Source of the DNA: Symbiodinium natans
Taxonomy: Eukaryota > Sar > Dinophyceae > Suessiales > Symbiodiniaceae
Assembly: GCA_905221605.1 (NCBI GenBank)
Contig: CAJNDS010002080.1
Coordinates: 186,001 to 250,000 of the forward strand
Reading direction: 5' to 3'
Length of the DNA: 64,000 nucleotides
The translations under genes were made by a program, and so were the position numbers. The notes under the pieces are model-generated. The model saw nothing but the letters and a program-made list of their open reading frames with translations. It did not search any database and was not told where the DNA came from. Shown here piece by piece: positions 34,483 to 44,685 of this stretch; positions within the stretch are counted from its first letter, which is position 1; every line of letters begins with the position of its first letter.

Positions 34483-35757
34483 CTGGGCGTAAGTCTCAGG
34501 GTGTATAAGGCTTAGGCTGTAGGGTTTAGGGTTTAGGGTTGAGGGTTTAGGGCTTAGGATTTAGGGTTTAGGGTTTTCGGGTCTTAGGGTTTTAGGGTTT
34601 TGGGGTTTTCGGGGTTTAGGGATGGGTTTTGGGCTTGGCTCCATATGGGTTCTGTGGGAATCTTCCTAGGTGTCAGGGTAACCTAGGAACAAACGAGGGC
34701 ATCCGTATGGACCCGAACAAGGGTACCTTCTAAACCCTAAACCCTAAGCCCTAAACCCTAAACCCTAAACCCTAAACCCTAAACCCTGAAGGCAGACCTG
34801 AAGCACAAATCTTCAAGGGGCCCTAGAAGCGGTGTTGGTGGAGGGGGTAGGTTTAAGGTAGGGGAAGGCCTACTCCCTAAACACCCCACTTAAGCCCCTA
34901 CGACAGTGCTTAGGGTTAAGGATTTGGGGTTTAAGGGGTCAGGGTTGAGGATTTAGGGCTGTTTCTTCCCACTCGTTGTCAAAGATCATGGGCACAAGTT
35001 CTCCTTTTGCACGCCAGCTGCTACTGTAGAGGATAACTTTAGATTAGAAGGGGTATAGTATAGGGGTTTGGGGTTTAGTGATGTTTAGTGGTTCCCCTAC
35101 TACCCCCCCCCCCCCTAGGTCCTGTAAACACCTTAACAATCAGGGGGACCCAGGGGGGGTAGCAGAGAGGCGGGAAGAAGGGGCACCCATGATTGATGGG
35201 TATTTTGGATCGTTTAGAGTTCAGATGGTAACTACGTAGGGATTTTACGGTGGCTCAACATTGGGAATTACGTGGGGGCTCCTGTGTTTCACCTGTTGCA
35301 CAGAAGTCTGCGTAGAAGTACCTGTGGCAGGTTGCTCTCCCTGCGCCAAAAGGCCTTCTGACGGTAGTTGGCCTAAACTCTGAACCCTAAACCCTAAACC
35401 CTTAGGATACACGGGATTCCTACCACCGAGAGTTTCCTAGAACAAAGGTGCTTTGCCCATACAATGCAGGTACATAATTGAGTATAGATCTCGGGGTTAG
35501 CGAAACTAGGGGACCCTTATACAGACCCCCCCAAATAGTAGGATTCCCTTATCACCACGAAGGTGCACCTAACTTCGGGTACACCCATATATCTATACTC
35601 ATACTGCTGTGGCAAACCGCAGGCCCAATATAACCGGGTTTTAGGGTTTAAACCCTAAACCCTCAACCCTAAACCGTAAACCCTAAACCCTAAACCCTAA
35701 ACCCTAAACCCTAAACCCTAAACCCTAAACCCTAAACCCTAAACCTAAGCGTCTATA

Positions 35758-35800
35758 GATTGGGATGTTCCCCCTTCTACTAGCAGTCCGTAACAGGGAG
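35758..35800. mobile_element. Family A MITE fragment
   Basis: ATTGGGATGTTCCCCCTTCT then ACTAGCAGTCCGTAACAGGG; the right half is missing. Confidence 0.5.
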
Positions 35801-35937
35801 AACCGACCCTTAACTTCAAACCCTCAACCCTAAACCCATCGGGCTTAGGGTCAAACTGCTGAGGCACCCTAAACCCTAAACCCTAAACCCTAAACCCTAA
35901 ACCCTAAGCCCTAAACCCTAAACCCTAAACCCTAAAC

Positions 35938-36025
35938 TGCTGAGGCCGAGTGGCATCGCCTCCGCTTCGAGAGGGTTTGTCGTCAGCAGCCTGTCGTGCC
36001 CCCCGAAGAATCTCCCGGACCGAGG
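35938..36025 (-). CDS. Exon candidate, unknown protein
   Basis: After AACTCTGAAG the minus strand reads SVREILRGARQAADDKPS then RSGGDATRPQ, ending CA|GTTTAGGG. Charged and hydrophilic. Flanked left by C-strand and right by G-strand tracts, like most exon candidates here. Confidence 0.45.
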
Positions 36026-36113
36026 CTTCAGAGTTTAGGGTTTAGGGTTTAGGGCTTAGGGTTTGGGGTTTAGGGTTTGGGGTTTAGGGTTTTGGGGAAA
36101 AACCCTGGAACTT

Positions 36114-36212
36114 ACTACTTGCTTAAGAACCCCATTAAAAATATATACTCTGCCGTAGAAGGCAAAACAGGAATGATCATCCCTTATTGTTGGGTGATTC
36201 TTGAAGCTGCAC
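36114..36212. mobile_element. Family F element (CTACTTGCTTAAGAACCC)
   Basis: Begins ACTACTTGCTTAAGAACCCC. Relatives are at 48021 (palindromic), 54050 and, reversed, 55580. Here the right inverted end is poorly conserved. Confidence 0.5.
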
Positions 36213-36407
36213 ATCCCACACGCCTATAAACCCATGGCCTGTGAACGGTTTTGGGCTTAGGCGCCTAAACCCTTAACTGCAAAACTTATCCCCGCTTAAT
36301 GACTTATACTGCTTGCCCTGCTTACCCTAAACTAAACCCTAAGCCCTAAGCCCTAAGCCCTAAGCCCTAAACCCTAAACCCTAAACCTTCAACCCTAAAC
36401 CCTCAGC

Positions 36408-36484
36408 CTTGATTCCAGAAGTCTAACGGCTCAAAGGGGCCACCATGGTACTGGCACCGCAAGGAGTCCACAACCATGTTAAGC
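36408..36484 (-). CDS. Exon candidate, unknown protein
   Basis: Acceptor CTTGGGCACAG, then LNMVVDSLRCQYHGGPFEP, LDFWNQ, and a GC-type donor (AAG|GCTGAGGG). A GT donor is not needed if GC-AG introns are used, as is common in dinoflagellates. Unrecognised. Confidence 0.45.
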
Positions 36485-36666
36485 CTGTGCCCAAGTCCTA
36501 ACCCCTGAACCCTCTGCCCTAAACCCTAAACCCTGAGACCTAAACCCTAAACCCTAGCCATAAACCTTAACCCTAAACCCTAAACCCCAAACCCCAAACC
36601 CTAAACCCTAAACCCTAAACCCTAACCCTAAACCCTAAACCCGAAACACTAAACCCTTCGGGCGAG

Positions 36667-36726
36667 TCACAGGGGCTGGAGCCGTTTCCAGGCAGCGTCG
36701 ATGACAGCCCACTGGTCAAGGATGTC
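36667..36726 (-). CDS. Exon candidate, possibly coiled protein
   Basis: Acceptor CGATGTTTGCAG, then DILDQWAVIDAAWKRLQPL and TGA, just before the tract. The spacing L-D-x-W ... W-x-x-L-x-P recalls the linker of dynein heavy chains, but 19 residues cannot establish this. Confidence 0.4.
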   Translation of the reverse strand, partial: DILDQWAVIDAAWKRLQPL

Positions 36727-37310
36727 CTGCAAACATCGTAGTTTAGGGTTTAGGGTTTAGGGTTTAGGGTTTAGGGTTTAGGGTTTAGGGCCACAGTTTA
36801 GGGTTTAGGTTCGAAGCTTTGGGGCTTTGAGGTTGGAGTTGAAAGAACAACGCTACTTTTGGTTGGTGGTTTAGGATTTATGGTCTAGAGGGTGCTTAGG
36901 GTTTGAGGCGTGAGTTGACAGAAAAAAAAGCGTTGCGCAGGTTTGGTGAGTTTAGGCTGTGGAGTCTGCCACTGCAGAGCTATGCATGTTTTGGGGGGGG
37001 GGGGGGGGGGGGGGTTTAGGTACTGGGACTGTAAGTCCAGAAAAAGAAATTCTGCACGACTTCGGGCTTAAAGGGTTTAGGGTCAACAGGGTTACATTGA
37101 GGTTCTTTTTGTTTCTTATTGTTTTGATTTGGCGGCGGGACCACAGAACGTGTAACTCGCGAGATCGACCTACTCCTTCGAAATCGTTGTTCGATTCGCT
37201 GTGCAACAAGAAGATCGATCTGTTGACTTTCCTGAACTCGGCGCTCTCGTCATGGAGAAAGCAGCTGTCCAGCACTTGGATATCAATGGAGGTTAAGGGT
37301 GCATGCTAGC

Positions 37311-37406
37311 TCATGGCTGGGATAGTATTAAAACTTAAATTGCTATTCCTTAGTGAGTTTAAGTACCCTTGAAAATAGAAAATGTTACCCCACTATGACA
37401 AAGTAT
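37311..37406. repeat. Dispersed repeat family E, copy E1
   Basis: TCATGGCTGGGATAGTATTA ... GAGTTTAAGTACCCTTGA ... CCCCACTATGACAAAG; matches 50838-50932 over its whole length with about 80 percent identity. Not palindromic. Confidence 0.65.
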
Positions 37407-37814
37407 AAGGGGCTTTAGGGCTTAGGTTTACGGTTTAAGGACAGTGCTGTAGCAGTTGATTCAAGCCGTGGATGTACTTATAGGGTTCTTAAGGGAGGGG
37501 GGTTTGGGGTTTACGGTTTAGGGTTTAGGGTTAGGGTTTAGGGTTAGGGGGGAAGGGGGTTCATGGGTGGTAGGAACCTAGCGAAATTTAGGGAAAGTAG
37601 GGAGTATTGGGGAACCTTGGGGTATACCCCTTGAACCCCCCTCCCTTAAGAATCCGAAGGTACGGGTGTGCGCGGCTCTTGGTACGCTCTTGCTACAAGG
37701 TTCAGGGTGGAGCAAACGCTCAACTCTAACGGCCCTAGACAACAAAACCTGAAACCCCGAAAAAACTCTAAAATCCCGAAGCACTAAAGCCCTAAAATCC
37801 GAAAACAAGCCGCA

Positions 37815-38331
37815 AATCCTAAAACCCCAAAAACCATCTGAAAACCCGAAACCCTAAACGCTAAACCCCAAACCCTAAACCCTAAAACCCTAAAACCCCT
37901 AAACCCTAAAACCCCTAAACCCTAAAACCCTAAAACCCTAAAACCCTAAAACCCTCAACCCTAAAACCCCAAAAACCCAAAACCCAAAAACCCTAAAACC
38001 CACAAACCCTAAACTCTCAAACCCTAAAACCCTAAACCCTAAACCCCAAAACCCTCAAACCCTAAAACCCTAAAACCCTAAAAACCCTCAAACCCTCAAA
38101 CCCCTAAACCCTAAAACCCTCCAACCCTCAAACCCTCAAACCCTAAAACCCTAAAACCCCTACAACCCTAAAACCCTTAAACCCTAAACCCTAAACCCTA
38201 AACCCTAAACCCTAAACCCTAAACGCTCAACCCTAACCCTAAACCCTAAACCCTAAACCCTAAACCCTAAACCCTAAACCCTAAACCCTAAACCCTAAAC
38301 CCTAAACCCTAAACCCTAAACCCTAAACCTC
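37815..38331. repeat. Extended C-strand 7- and 8-mer array
   Basis: CCCTAAA mixed with CCCTAAAA, CCCTCAA and CCCCTAAA units, becoming perfect CCCTAAA from about 38226. Confidence 0.95.
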
Positions 38332-38347
38332 CCTCCCTCCCCCCCAG

Positions 38348-38418
38348 GGGGTCATCGCGGCTAAGGATGACGGGCTCCAATCCGAGGCCGCCTTCCTCGG
38401 TTGTGGCATTTGCTCGGG
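38348..38418 (+). CDS. Exon candidate, strand undecided
   Basis: Strong plus acceptor (CCCTCCCTCCCCCCCAG), then GVIAAKDDGLQSEAAFLG, CGICS, and G|GTTTAGG. The minus strand reads EGGLGLEPVILSRDDPLG. The last 19 bases (38393-38411) recur at 38512-38530 beyond a degenerate tract. Confidence 0.35.
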
Positions 38419-38824
38419 GTTTAGGCCTGGGGTTTAGGGTGTAGGGTTTAAAGGGTTAAAGGGGTAAAGGGGTAAAGGGTTAAGGGTTAAGCCCCAAAGG
38501 CAAAGACCTAATTCCTCGGTTGTGGCATTTTGCTTCTTGCGCTTGGGGGGGGAGGGGGGGGGAAGGGGTTAAGGTTTAAAGGGTTTAGGGTTTAGGGTTT
38601 CAAGGGTTTAGGGTTTAGGGTTTAGGGTTTAGGGATTCAAGGGTTAAGGGTTTAGGGTTTAGGGTTTAGGGCTTAGGGCTTAGGGTTTAGGGTTTAGGGT
38701 TTAGGGTTTAGGGTTTAGGGTTTAGGGTCTAGGGTCTAGGGTCCAGGTTTTGAGGTTGTGGGGTTTAGGGCCGAGGGCTTCTTCAATTTCCGGGGGTTCG
38801 GCGATATGGGAGGGGGCGGGGAGG

Positions 38825-38850
38825 GGAGGGGGGGGGGGGGGGGGGGGGGG
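38825..38850. repeat. G run
   Basis: GGGAGGGG leading into more than 18 consecutive G. Prone to collapse in assembly. Confidence 0.9.
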
Positions 38851-39059
38851 CTTTTTGCTGCGGGATTCGGGTTTAGGGTTTAGGGTTTAGGGGTTTAGGG
38901 TTTGGAAGTGTTGTCTTGCCGGTCCGCTTATAGGTTCCTGTGAGAACTCGGGGAAGCAGCGGGACCAGGATCCTGTGTCGTGCACGGCACCTCACCAAAC
39001 CAAAAACTCATCGCAGTCGGAGACTGCGCATGCGCAGAATGCGCATGAAGGATGCGAAT

Positions 39060-39164
39060 ACCCAGACCCCTGGGAGATCCAAAAAATAGATCCTCTTAAA
39101 GGTCCCTAAGAATCACAATAGTAGTATAGGTACTATTTTTTGGATCCTCCCCGGGGTCTGGGTA
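39060..39164. mobile_element. MITE-like palindrome, family O
   Basis: TACCCAGACCCCTGGGAGATC with AAAAAATAGATCC at the left; TATTTTTTGGATCCTCCCC and GGGGTCTGGGTA at the right. 105 bp. Confidence 0.75.
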
Positions 39165-39451
39165 ACGCCATGAGAAGATGCATCAAGTGAGAAAGCTATG
39201 CGATCACCACAGCTTTGAACAAAAATGACGTTCTCTGCACGCAGCAACCCAGTCACAAGTGGGGGTTGGCCCACGAGGGCCCTTCGATTTCGAAGCTCCC
39301 TAAACCCTAAACCCCAAACCCCACACCCTAAACCCTAAACCCTAAACCCTAAACCCTAAACCCCAAACCCTAAACCCTAAACCTTTCACTGCTTTGGTTC
39401 CAAGAGCCGCACCTTTGGCAGAGGCAGTGCAAGCCGCTAGCTTCAACTCAC

Positions 39452-39573
39452 CGCCTTCAGTCTCGACGTCGCACAACCTGAACAGCCTCATTCCATTCTG
39501 GCTGCCTCGCGAGCTGCGGGCGAATGCGTAGGAGCACTCGATTGCCCTTTTGGTCTCCTTAAGCCACCGCAAG
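39452..39573 (-). CDS. Exon candidate, unknown protein (40 codons)
   Basis: Acceptor AATCTTCCGTGCAG, then LRWLKETKRAIECSYAFAR, SSRGSQNGMRLFRLCDVET, EG, and a consensus-like donor GGCG|GTGAGTTG. The frame stays open past the donor to the telomere-type tract at 39380, so a longer exon is possible. Upstream the minus strand also reads AMTSLPEMESSVQ before the acceptor. Unrecognised. Confidence 0.5.
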
Positions 39574-40175
39574 CTGCACGGAAGATTCCATTTCGGGAAG
39601 ACTTGTCATGGCCTCATGGAAGAAAACCAAGAGAAACATCCCGAAATAAAGAAAACCCCTCATTAACACTGAAAACTGGAAACCCCTAACCGTGAAACAT
39701 CTGAAAAAAAACCGAAGCCCTGAACCCCAAACCCTAAACGCCTTCGACCCCCAAAGCCTCTCAAACCCCAAAAGACATCCATAACCCCTTCTCCAAAGTC
39801 CCAAAAACCCCCCCCAAAAAAGACCTAAACCCCAAACCCCTCCCCCCCCCCCCCCGCCGCCTTAAAAGCCCCTGAAAAAGCCTCACAACCTCCCTAAAGC
39901 CTAAACCCCGCAAGCCCTGCAACCTGCGCTCCCACCGAAAACCCTAAACCCTAAGCCCTAAAACCCCCTAAACCTCCTTATCCTAGAGCCCCTAGAGCCC
40001 CTAGAGCCCCTAAACCCTAAACCCTAAACCCTAAACCCTAAACCCTAAACCCTAAACCCTAAACCCTAAACCCTAAACCCTAAACCCTAAACCCTAAACC
40101 CTAAACCCTAAACCCTAAACCCACACCCTAAACCCTAAACCCTAAACCCGAAACCCGAAACCCTAAACCCTAAAC

Positions 40176-40263
40176 CCCTTCTCAAACGCCCTCCGCCGCG
40201 GCTCGTTGAGCGCAATGTGCGAGGCTTCGAACTCGGCCATGGTCTGATCCAGGCCTCCGTCTG
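40176..40263 (-). CDS. Exon candidate, unknown protein
   Basis: The C-strand tract ends ACCCTTCCAG, then DGGLDQTMAEFEASHIAL, NEPRRRAFEK, and GG|GTTTAGGG. The tract on each side supplies both splice-like borders. The plus strand is also open (LVERNVRGFELGHGLIQA), so confidence is moderate. Confidence 0.45.
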
Positions 40264-40329
40264 CTGGAAGGGTTTAGGGTTTAGGGTTTCGGGTTTAGAC
40301 CTATGTATGTGTGTGTGTGTGTTTAAATC

Positions 40330-40332
40330 TTC

Positions 40333-40367
<35 letters not shown>

Positions 40368-40372
40368 TATTG
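40330..40372. repeat. (TA)n microsatellite
   Basis: ATATATATATATATGTATATA repeats, preceded by (GT)n. Confidence 0.9.
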
Positions 40373-40578
40373 TACGTGGGATTTTCTTCTTCAGGTTCGG
40401 GGTTTAGGGCCCACGTAGCGTCACCCTCAACAACCCCAGCGCTTTACTTCGGAAGCATCCAGTTAAGATAAGCGACGACATGCTACGGGTTGAAGATTAC
40501 ATTCAGGAACCAGGTTCAAAACATCTTCAGATAACGTTGGCCTCTGTATTTTGGGCTGTCGCGGCTTTGGGATCTTAG

Positions 40579-40673
40579 GCTTGGGATGTTCCCCTTATAC
40601 GCACAGTCCTTATAGGGATCATAATAGGGGGTAGTATAATCCCTATTGAGGACTGTTAGTGTAACATCCCAAG
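40579..40673. mobile_element. MITE-like palindrome, family A, complete copy
   Basis: CTTGGGATGTTCCCCTTATA at the left and GTAACATCCCAAG at the right. Inner ACAGTCCTTATAGGGAT pairs with ATCCCTATTGAGGACTGT. 95 bp, uninterrupted. Confidence 0.8.
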
Positions 40674-40928
40674 AGATATGCTTTAAAGACTTCCTACATG
40701 AACAACCCGAGGCCTAAATTGTAGCCCTAAACCCTAAATAGTAGCCCTAAACCCACAAACCCTGAACCCGAAACCCTAAATTGTAGCCCCAAACCCCAAA
40801 TCAACAATGTCGGAATAGATGGACCCCCTGCAGGGAAGATGCCAAGAAGGATTCGGCCGAGACACGCGACAACGCTGTGCTGTTCTCGCTGATGTCAACC
40901 TCTCGTTCCGTAGGGTTTAGGGTTTAGG

Positions 40929-41020
40929 GTTTAGGGTTTGGGGTTTGGGGTTTGGGGTTTGGGGTTTGGGGTTTGGGGTTTGGGTTTTGGGGTTTGGGGT
41001 TTGGGGTTTGGGGTCTGGGG
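40929..41020. repeat. (TTTGGGG)n variant array
   Basis: About a dozen TTTGGGG units after a few TTTAGGG. The A-to-G variant is homogenised across the tract; a similar array is at 42730-42800. Confidence 0.95.
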
Positions 41021-41484
41021 TGTAAGGTTTAGGGTTGAGGGTTTTGGGTGGGCTCTTAGGTTGCTCCTCAATGATTTCAAGGGCGCTCTGGCACTTAGGG
41101 CTTAAGGGCTTTAGGGCGTTTAGGGCTTTAGAGGCTATTTAGTGCTGTCTAGAGCAAGGGTGGAGAAGAGTTTTTGGGGTTGCTGGGTCTTAGGGTTTTT
41201 GGGTTTAGGGTTTGGGGTTTAGGGTGATTTCTGGTTGGACCTGGATGCGTGTCGGGGTGTTCGTCCAGAGGAACCCTGCTGTGCAAGCTCAGTGCTTCCA
41301 TGCTATTAGGGTTTTGGGGATTCAGTTGGCTAGCAGTTCTATTCAGACCCTAGACCCTCAAGCCCAAGCCCTGAGCCCAGGGTGTACCCTAACTCCCGCC
41401 TAGGTGCGAGCAACTTCCAGACCTCTTAGGTTTGCTAGGGTTGTTACATGGTCCCTTCGTAGTTTAGGGTTTAGGGTTTAAGGT

Positions 41485-41637
41485 TTAGGGCCAGTTGCGT
41501 GTTCCCTTCGTATGGGCCCGTAGAGCGGCTGGACCCACCACTCGCCCTGACGATCGCTCTTCAGAACTTGTAGTTTGGAGGCTGCAGCCCAGTCTTGTTG
41601 CCACTGACGCCAGATCTGCATGCAAATCTCGCGTCAT
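41485..41637 (-). CDS. Open block, possible exon, unknown protein
   Basis: 50 codons on the minus strand: MTRDLHADLASVATRLGCS, LQTTSSEERSSGRVVGPAA, LRAHTKGTRNWP, stop at the tract. An internal acceptor (CATGCAG) is possible. The 103-aa plus ORF overlapping it crosses a (TA)n repeat and is less credible. Confidence 0.35.
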   Translation of the reverse strand: MTRDLHADLASVATRLGCSLQTTSSEERSSGRVVGPAALRAHTKGTRNWP

Positions 41638-41692
41638 TCAGTTGAATATAACTATATATCTATATATGTATATATATATAGTACGACACGAC

Positions 41693-41795
41693 GCAAACTG
41701 TCCTGGCGATGACGTGCATGGGGAAGTCCATAGTCACGTACAGGAGCATTCCGGGAAGGCAGGCATCGAAGGATGGGACATTTCGTGTGGCCACG
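41693..41795 (-). CDS. Exon candidate, unknown protein
   Basis: After GGGTTGAG the minus strand reads VATRNVPSFDACLPGMLLYV then TMDFPMHVIARTV, with possible donors at CCAG|GACAGT or TGC|GTCGTG before a (TA)n tract. The next block (41485-41637) may be the following exon. Confidence 0.45.
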
Positions 41796-42045
41796 CTCAA
41801 CCCTGAACCCTAATCCCTAAACCCTGAACCCTAAATCCTATACACCCTAAACCCTAAACCCTAAATCCTAAAAACCCTAAACCCTATACACCCTGATCCC
41901 TAAACCCTAAACCCGAAACCCTCCGTGACTGGTGCGAGAAGCGCTAGCTCCAGCTACCAGCGCAGGCTCCTGCCCTCGAAAGCTGCAACGGCAACATCTG
42001 TAAACCCTAAACCCTAAACCCTAAACCCTAAACCCTTGGATTAGC

Positions 42046-42114
42046 CTGGAAGATGATGGCCAGGGATTCCTTGTACATCTTCTTCACCAGCATGACCTCC
42101 AGCTGATGCGCGTC
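42046..42114 (-). CDS. Exon candidate, helical unknown protein
   Basis: Acceptor TTAGGGTGTAG, then DAHQLEVMLVKKMYKESLA, IIFQ, and GC-type donor CCAG|GCTAAT, or CCAAGG|GTTTAGGG further on. The peptide looks like an amphipathic helix. Unrecognised. Confidence 0.5.
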
Positions 42115-42611
42115 CTACACCCTAAACCCCAAACCCCAAACCCCAAACCCTAAACCCTAAACCCTAAACCTGAACCCTGAAGAGTACAAAAACGAAATTA
42201 ATGCACGTGCACCTGTTCAAAGCTTATAGGCTCCCGAGGGCGATACAAGGGTGCCAAGTGTCACAAGGGTTACACGCTCTGCAAGGGTAATTTAGGAACC
42301 CTAAACCCTAAACCCTAAACCCTTAACCCTAAACCCTAACCCCAAAACCCCGAAACACCAAAACCCCTAAAAAGTAGTTACCCCTGCTGAGAACAAAGGC
42401 CCCAAGCCCGTCAACCCTAACCTTTCCACCCCTACGACTAGAGCCTTCAAGCCCTCCCTGTACCCCGAAACCTGTACAGCCTCCCAAACCGCCTAGCTTA
42501 ACCCTAAACCCCAACCGCCTCAACCCTAAACCCTAAACCCTAAACCCTAAAACCCTAAACCCTAAAATCCTAAACCCTAAACCACCCGAAGCAAAAACCA
42601 AACCCTACAAC

Positions 42612-42712
42612 CCTGAGCCGGCCTGCCGGCTGGCGAGGTCGTACCTCTGCACGGCCAACTCGGATGACGAGGCCCCGTTGAGGTACTGCTTCTTCAGGTT
42701 CTCCGTTGCTTC
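42612..42712 (-). CDS. Exon candidate, unknown protein
   Basis: Acceptor AGCCTCACCCAG, then EATENLKKQYLNGASSSEL, AVQRYDLASRQAGS, and G|GTTGTAGG. The composition is strongly protein-like. The acceptor and first codons are duplicated upstream (42833-42870) on the far side of a TTTGGGG/TTTAGGG array. Confidence 0.55.
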
Positions 42713-42870
42713 CTGGGTGAGGCTTTGGGTTTAGGGTTTGGGGTTTGGGGTTTGGGGTTTGGGGTTTGGGGTTTGGGGTTTGGGGTTTGGGGTTTGGGGT
42801 TTAGGGTTTAGGGTTTAGGGTTTAGGGTTTAGGGTACTGCTTCTTCAGGTTCTCCGTTGCTTCCTGGGTG
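42682..42870. repeat. 38-bp direct repeat flanking a telomere-type array
   Basis: 42682-42719 and 42833-42870 are identical (GGTACTGCTTCTTCAGGTTC ... CTTCCTGGGTG). The 113 bp between are TTTGGGG then TTTAGGG units. The duplicated part is the 5' end of the 42612-42712 exon on the minus strand plus its acceptor. Confidence 0.95.
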
Positions 42871-43362
42871 GGGTCTAGGGTTTAGGGCTTAGGATGTAGG
42901 GCTTAGGGTCTATAAGGGTATCTGGGACATATTTAAGGTTTTGGGTTTGTGGGCCAAGAAACCTCAAACCCTAGGTGGGCCCCAGGCTAACAGGGTCTCT
43001 ATCGGCGCCCCCCCGGACCATTCCAGGGTTTAGGGCTTAGGGCTTAGGGTGTAGGGCGTAGGGCTTGAAGACAGCCAAGTAAACACAACCTACATACCAA
43101 AAGACAGTGTGGGTGAGCGCACGTGGGCGCTTTACGCCCGACCGCCGGCTCGCGCATGACGCAACCGCCACACTAACCCCTAAGCCTGATTCCCTCAAAC
43201 CTATACACAAACTTAGCTTTCGCGGGTCACGCCTGGTGGGGCCTTGGCGCTAAAACTGTAGTGCTATGAAGTTGCAGGGTTGGGCTCTAGAGTTGCAGGG
43301 TCTTAGCTAGGCTTGAGGGTGTTAGGTCGTAGGCCTTACGGGTCTCCTCCTGCAAAAGGCCA

Positions 43363-43902
43363 ATGGGCGTGCAGGTTGTGCTCGAATTCTGGCTAATTTG
43401 CAATGTCCATCATACTGTTGATGCTCTGTGTGAGTTTGCCATAAAAACTTGCCGACGCAGCCAACTGAAGAAAAGTGTCTGTAATCATAAATATTTTTCG
43501 TTTGGCATAAAGCCCACGCCACGCTCAGAAAACAAACATGATAGCGGACAGTTGGGCTACATTGGGAGTGCCTCCGCTCCTCCTTCTGCAGAGTAGTATG
43601 GGTTTGGCAAGACTTCTCGCGTCAGGACTACAAATTTCATACTACTTGCAAGTAGTAGATTTCCCACGATCGGGTTCAACATAAGAGTTGTGGGAATGTC
43701 ACTACTTCAAATTTCTTACTCGTTGCAAAATAGTGATGTTGCACCTGGTTTAGTGGGGGCCTCGGCTATTAAGTCATTTTGGCTGAATTATTCAGGACAC
43801 CCCGACTGTTTGGGAGTCCCTGTTTTAAGTCAAACGGTTCCCGAAACCCGGCAATTTTTTAAAGGATTTAGGGCTTGTTTTGAAGCAAGCTTAGAAACCT
43901 AA
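43363..43902 (+). pseudogene. Two plus-strand ORFs in a tract-free island (77 and 70 codons)
   Basis: ORF 43363-43596 contains VVLEFWLICNVHHTVDALCE and ORF 43690-43902 contains APGLVGASAIKSFWLNYSG. They lie in a 1.4-kb stretch with no telomere-type tracts, and different frames follow each other on one strand. They may be exons or remnants of one gene. Unrecognised. Confidence 0.25.
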
Positions 43903-44012
43903 AAGGCCGGGCGTTTGAATCTTACAGGCAGGCCTCTTTGCCAAGACCCCAAAAACCCAGAATCCCAACAAAGCCGAAACCAAGAATTCCCGTTTAACAA
44001 ACCATATAAAAA

Positions 44013-44366
44013 ATGTCTGGATCAATCCGGCAAAGGGGTGGTCCAGCAGCCCAACCTCGAATAAGAGGCACTGTTTCGGGACCCGCTTTAACGTCCTGGC
44101 TCTGGATTTCGATGCATGAGGGGTACATTCATACTAGTGTGTTCTGCGAGATTCTGCAAGCTGCTGTGGACGGGCCTTCCCTTGCCCGAGTTACAAACTC
44201 ATGTCTGTTGTCTCCGTGGTTCTTTCTGCAGAGTAGTAAGCCGACGCCGGGCACCAGTCAGAAGTTTGGTAGTTTCTTCTGGTTTCTGCTGGGTAATCCT
44301 TGGCGCCTTATCGCGAACCCGACAAATCCGTATCTCCCCCACTCCGTGAACGCCCCCAATCCGTGA
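44013..44366 (+). CDS. 117-codon ORF, unknown protein
   Basis: One of the longest uninterrupted frames not built from repeats. It contains MHEGYIHTSVFCEILQAAV, ARVTNSCLLSPWFF and FGSFFWFLLGNPWRLIANP. It ends at a C run. The 15-mer TTCTGCAGAGTAGTA inside it (about 44222) also occurs at 43581, where an upstream ORF ends. No family recognised; it may be an exon rather than a complete gene. Confidence 0.35.
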   Translation: MSGSIRQRGGPAAQPRIRGTVSGPALTSWLWISMHEGYIHTSVFCEILQAAVDGPSLARVTNSCLLSPWFFLQSSKPTPGTSQKFGSFFWFLLGNPWRLIANPTNPYLPHSVNAPNP

Positions 44367-44468
44367 ACGCCCCCCCCCCCCCCCCCAAGGATTGCAGATT
44401 AGCTTAGAACAAGCCAGTAGCATACGTTGCCCCTAGACCCTAGACCCTAAGCCCTAAACCCTTAAAAC

Positions 44469-44685
44469 CCTGCTGGCCCGACTCAATGGTACTTTGGGGC
44501 TGGCAACTTTGACTAACCTCTCGCAAAGCACTGCTGTTCTTGGAGACGGGTCAAATACGACAGCTCGAAGAAGTAAGTTGTAGGCTATAGGTACGTACCT
44601 TGGCGTTCTGACTCTGGTGCGCAAACTGCGAATATGCCATCGCCAGGTTGCAATTAGGCAAAGGTATACTCGATGGCACAGATTT
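44469..44685 (-). CDS. Three-exon cluster candidate with very short introns
   Basis: Exon 1 (44599-44685) follows GTTGCTGTGAG and reads KSVPSSIPLPNCNLAMAYSQ, FAHQSQNAK, then donor G|GTACGTACC. A 35-nt intron ends CTTACTTCTTCGAG. Exon 2 (44525-44563) reads LSYLTRLQEQQCF, with a GC-type donor keeping the frame. Exon 3 (44469-44499) reads PQSTIESGQQ and ends G|GTTTTAAGG. The joined peptide looks helical and Gln-rich. A 99-codon ORF in another minus frame competes. Unrecognised. Confidence 0.45.

Noticed and set aside
36667-36726. Dynein heavy chain assignment
   Set aside because: Only 19 residues with a loose W-spacing match; neighbouring blocks do not read as dynein, so no gene symbol is given.
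43760-43785. Dinoflagellate spliced-leader-like stretch (AGTCATTTTGGCTGAA)
   Set aside because: It matches only part of the known leader core (CCATTTTGGCTCAAG), has mismatches at conserved positions and no obvious leader-RNA gene structure. It is not evidence for that lineage.
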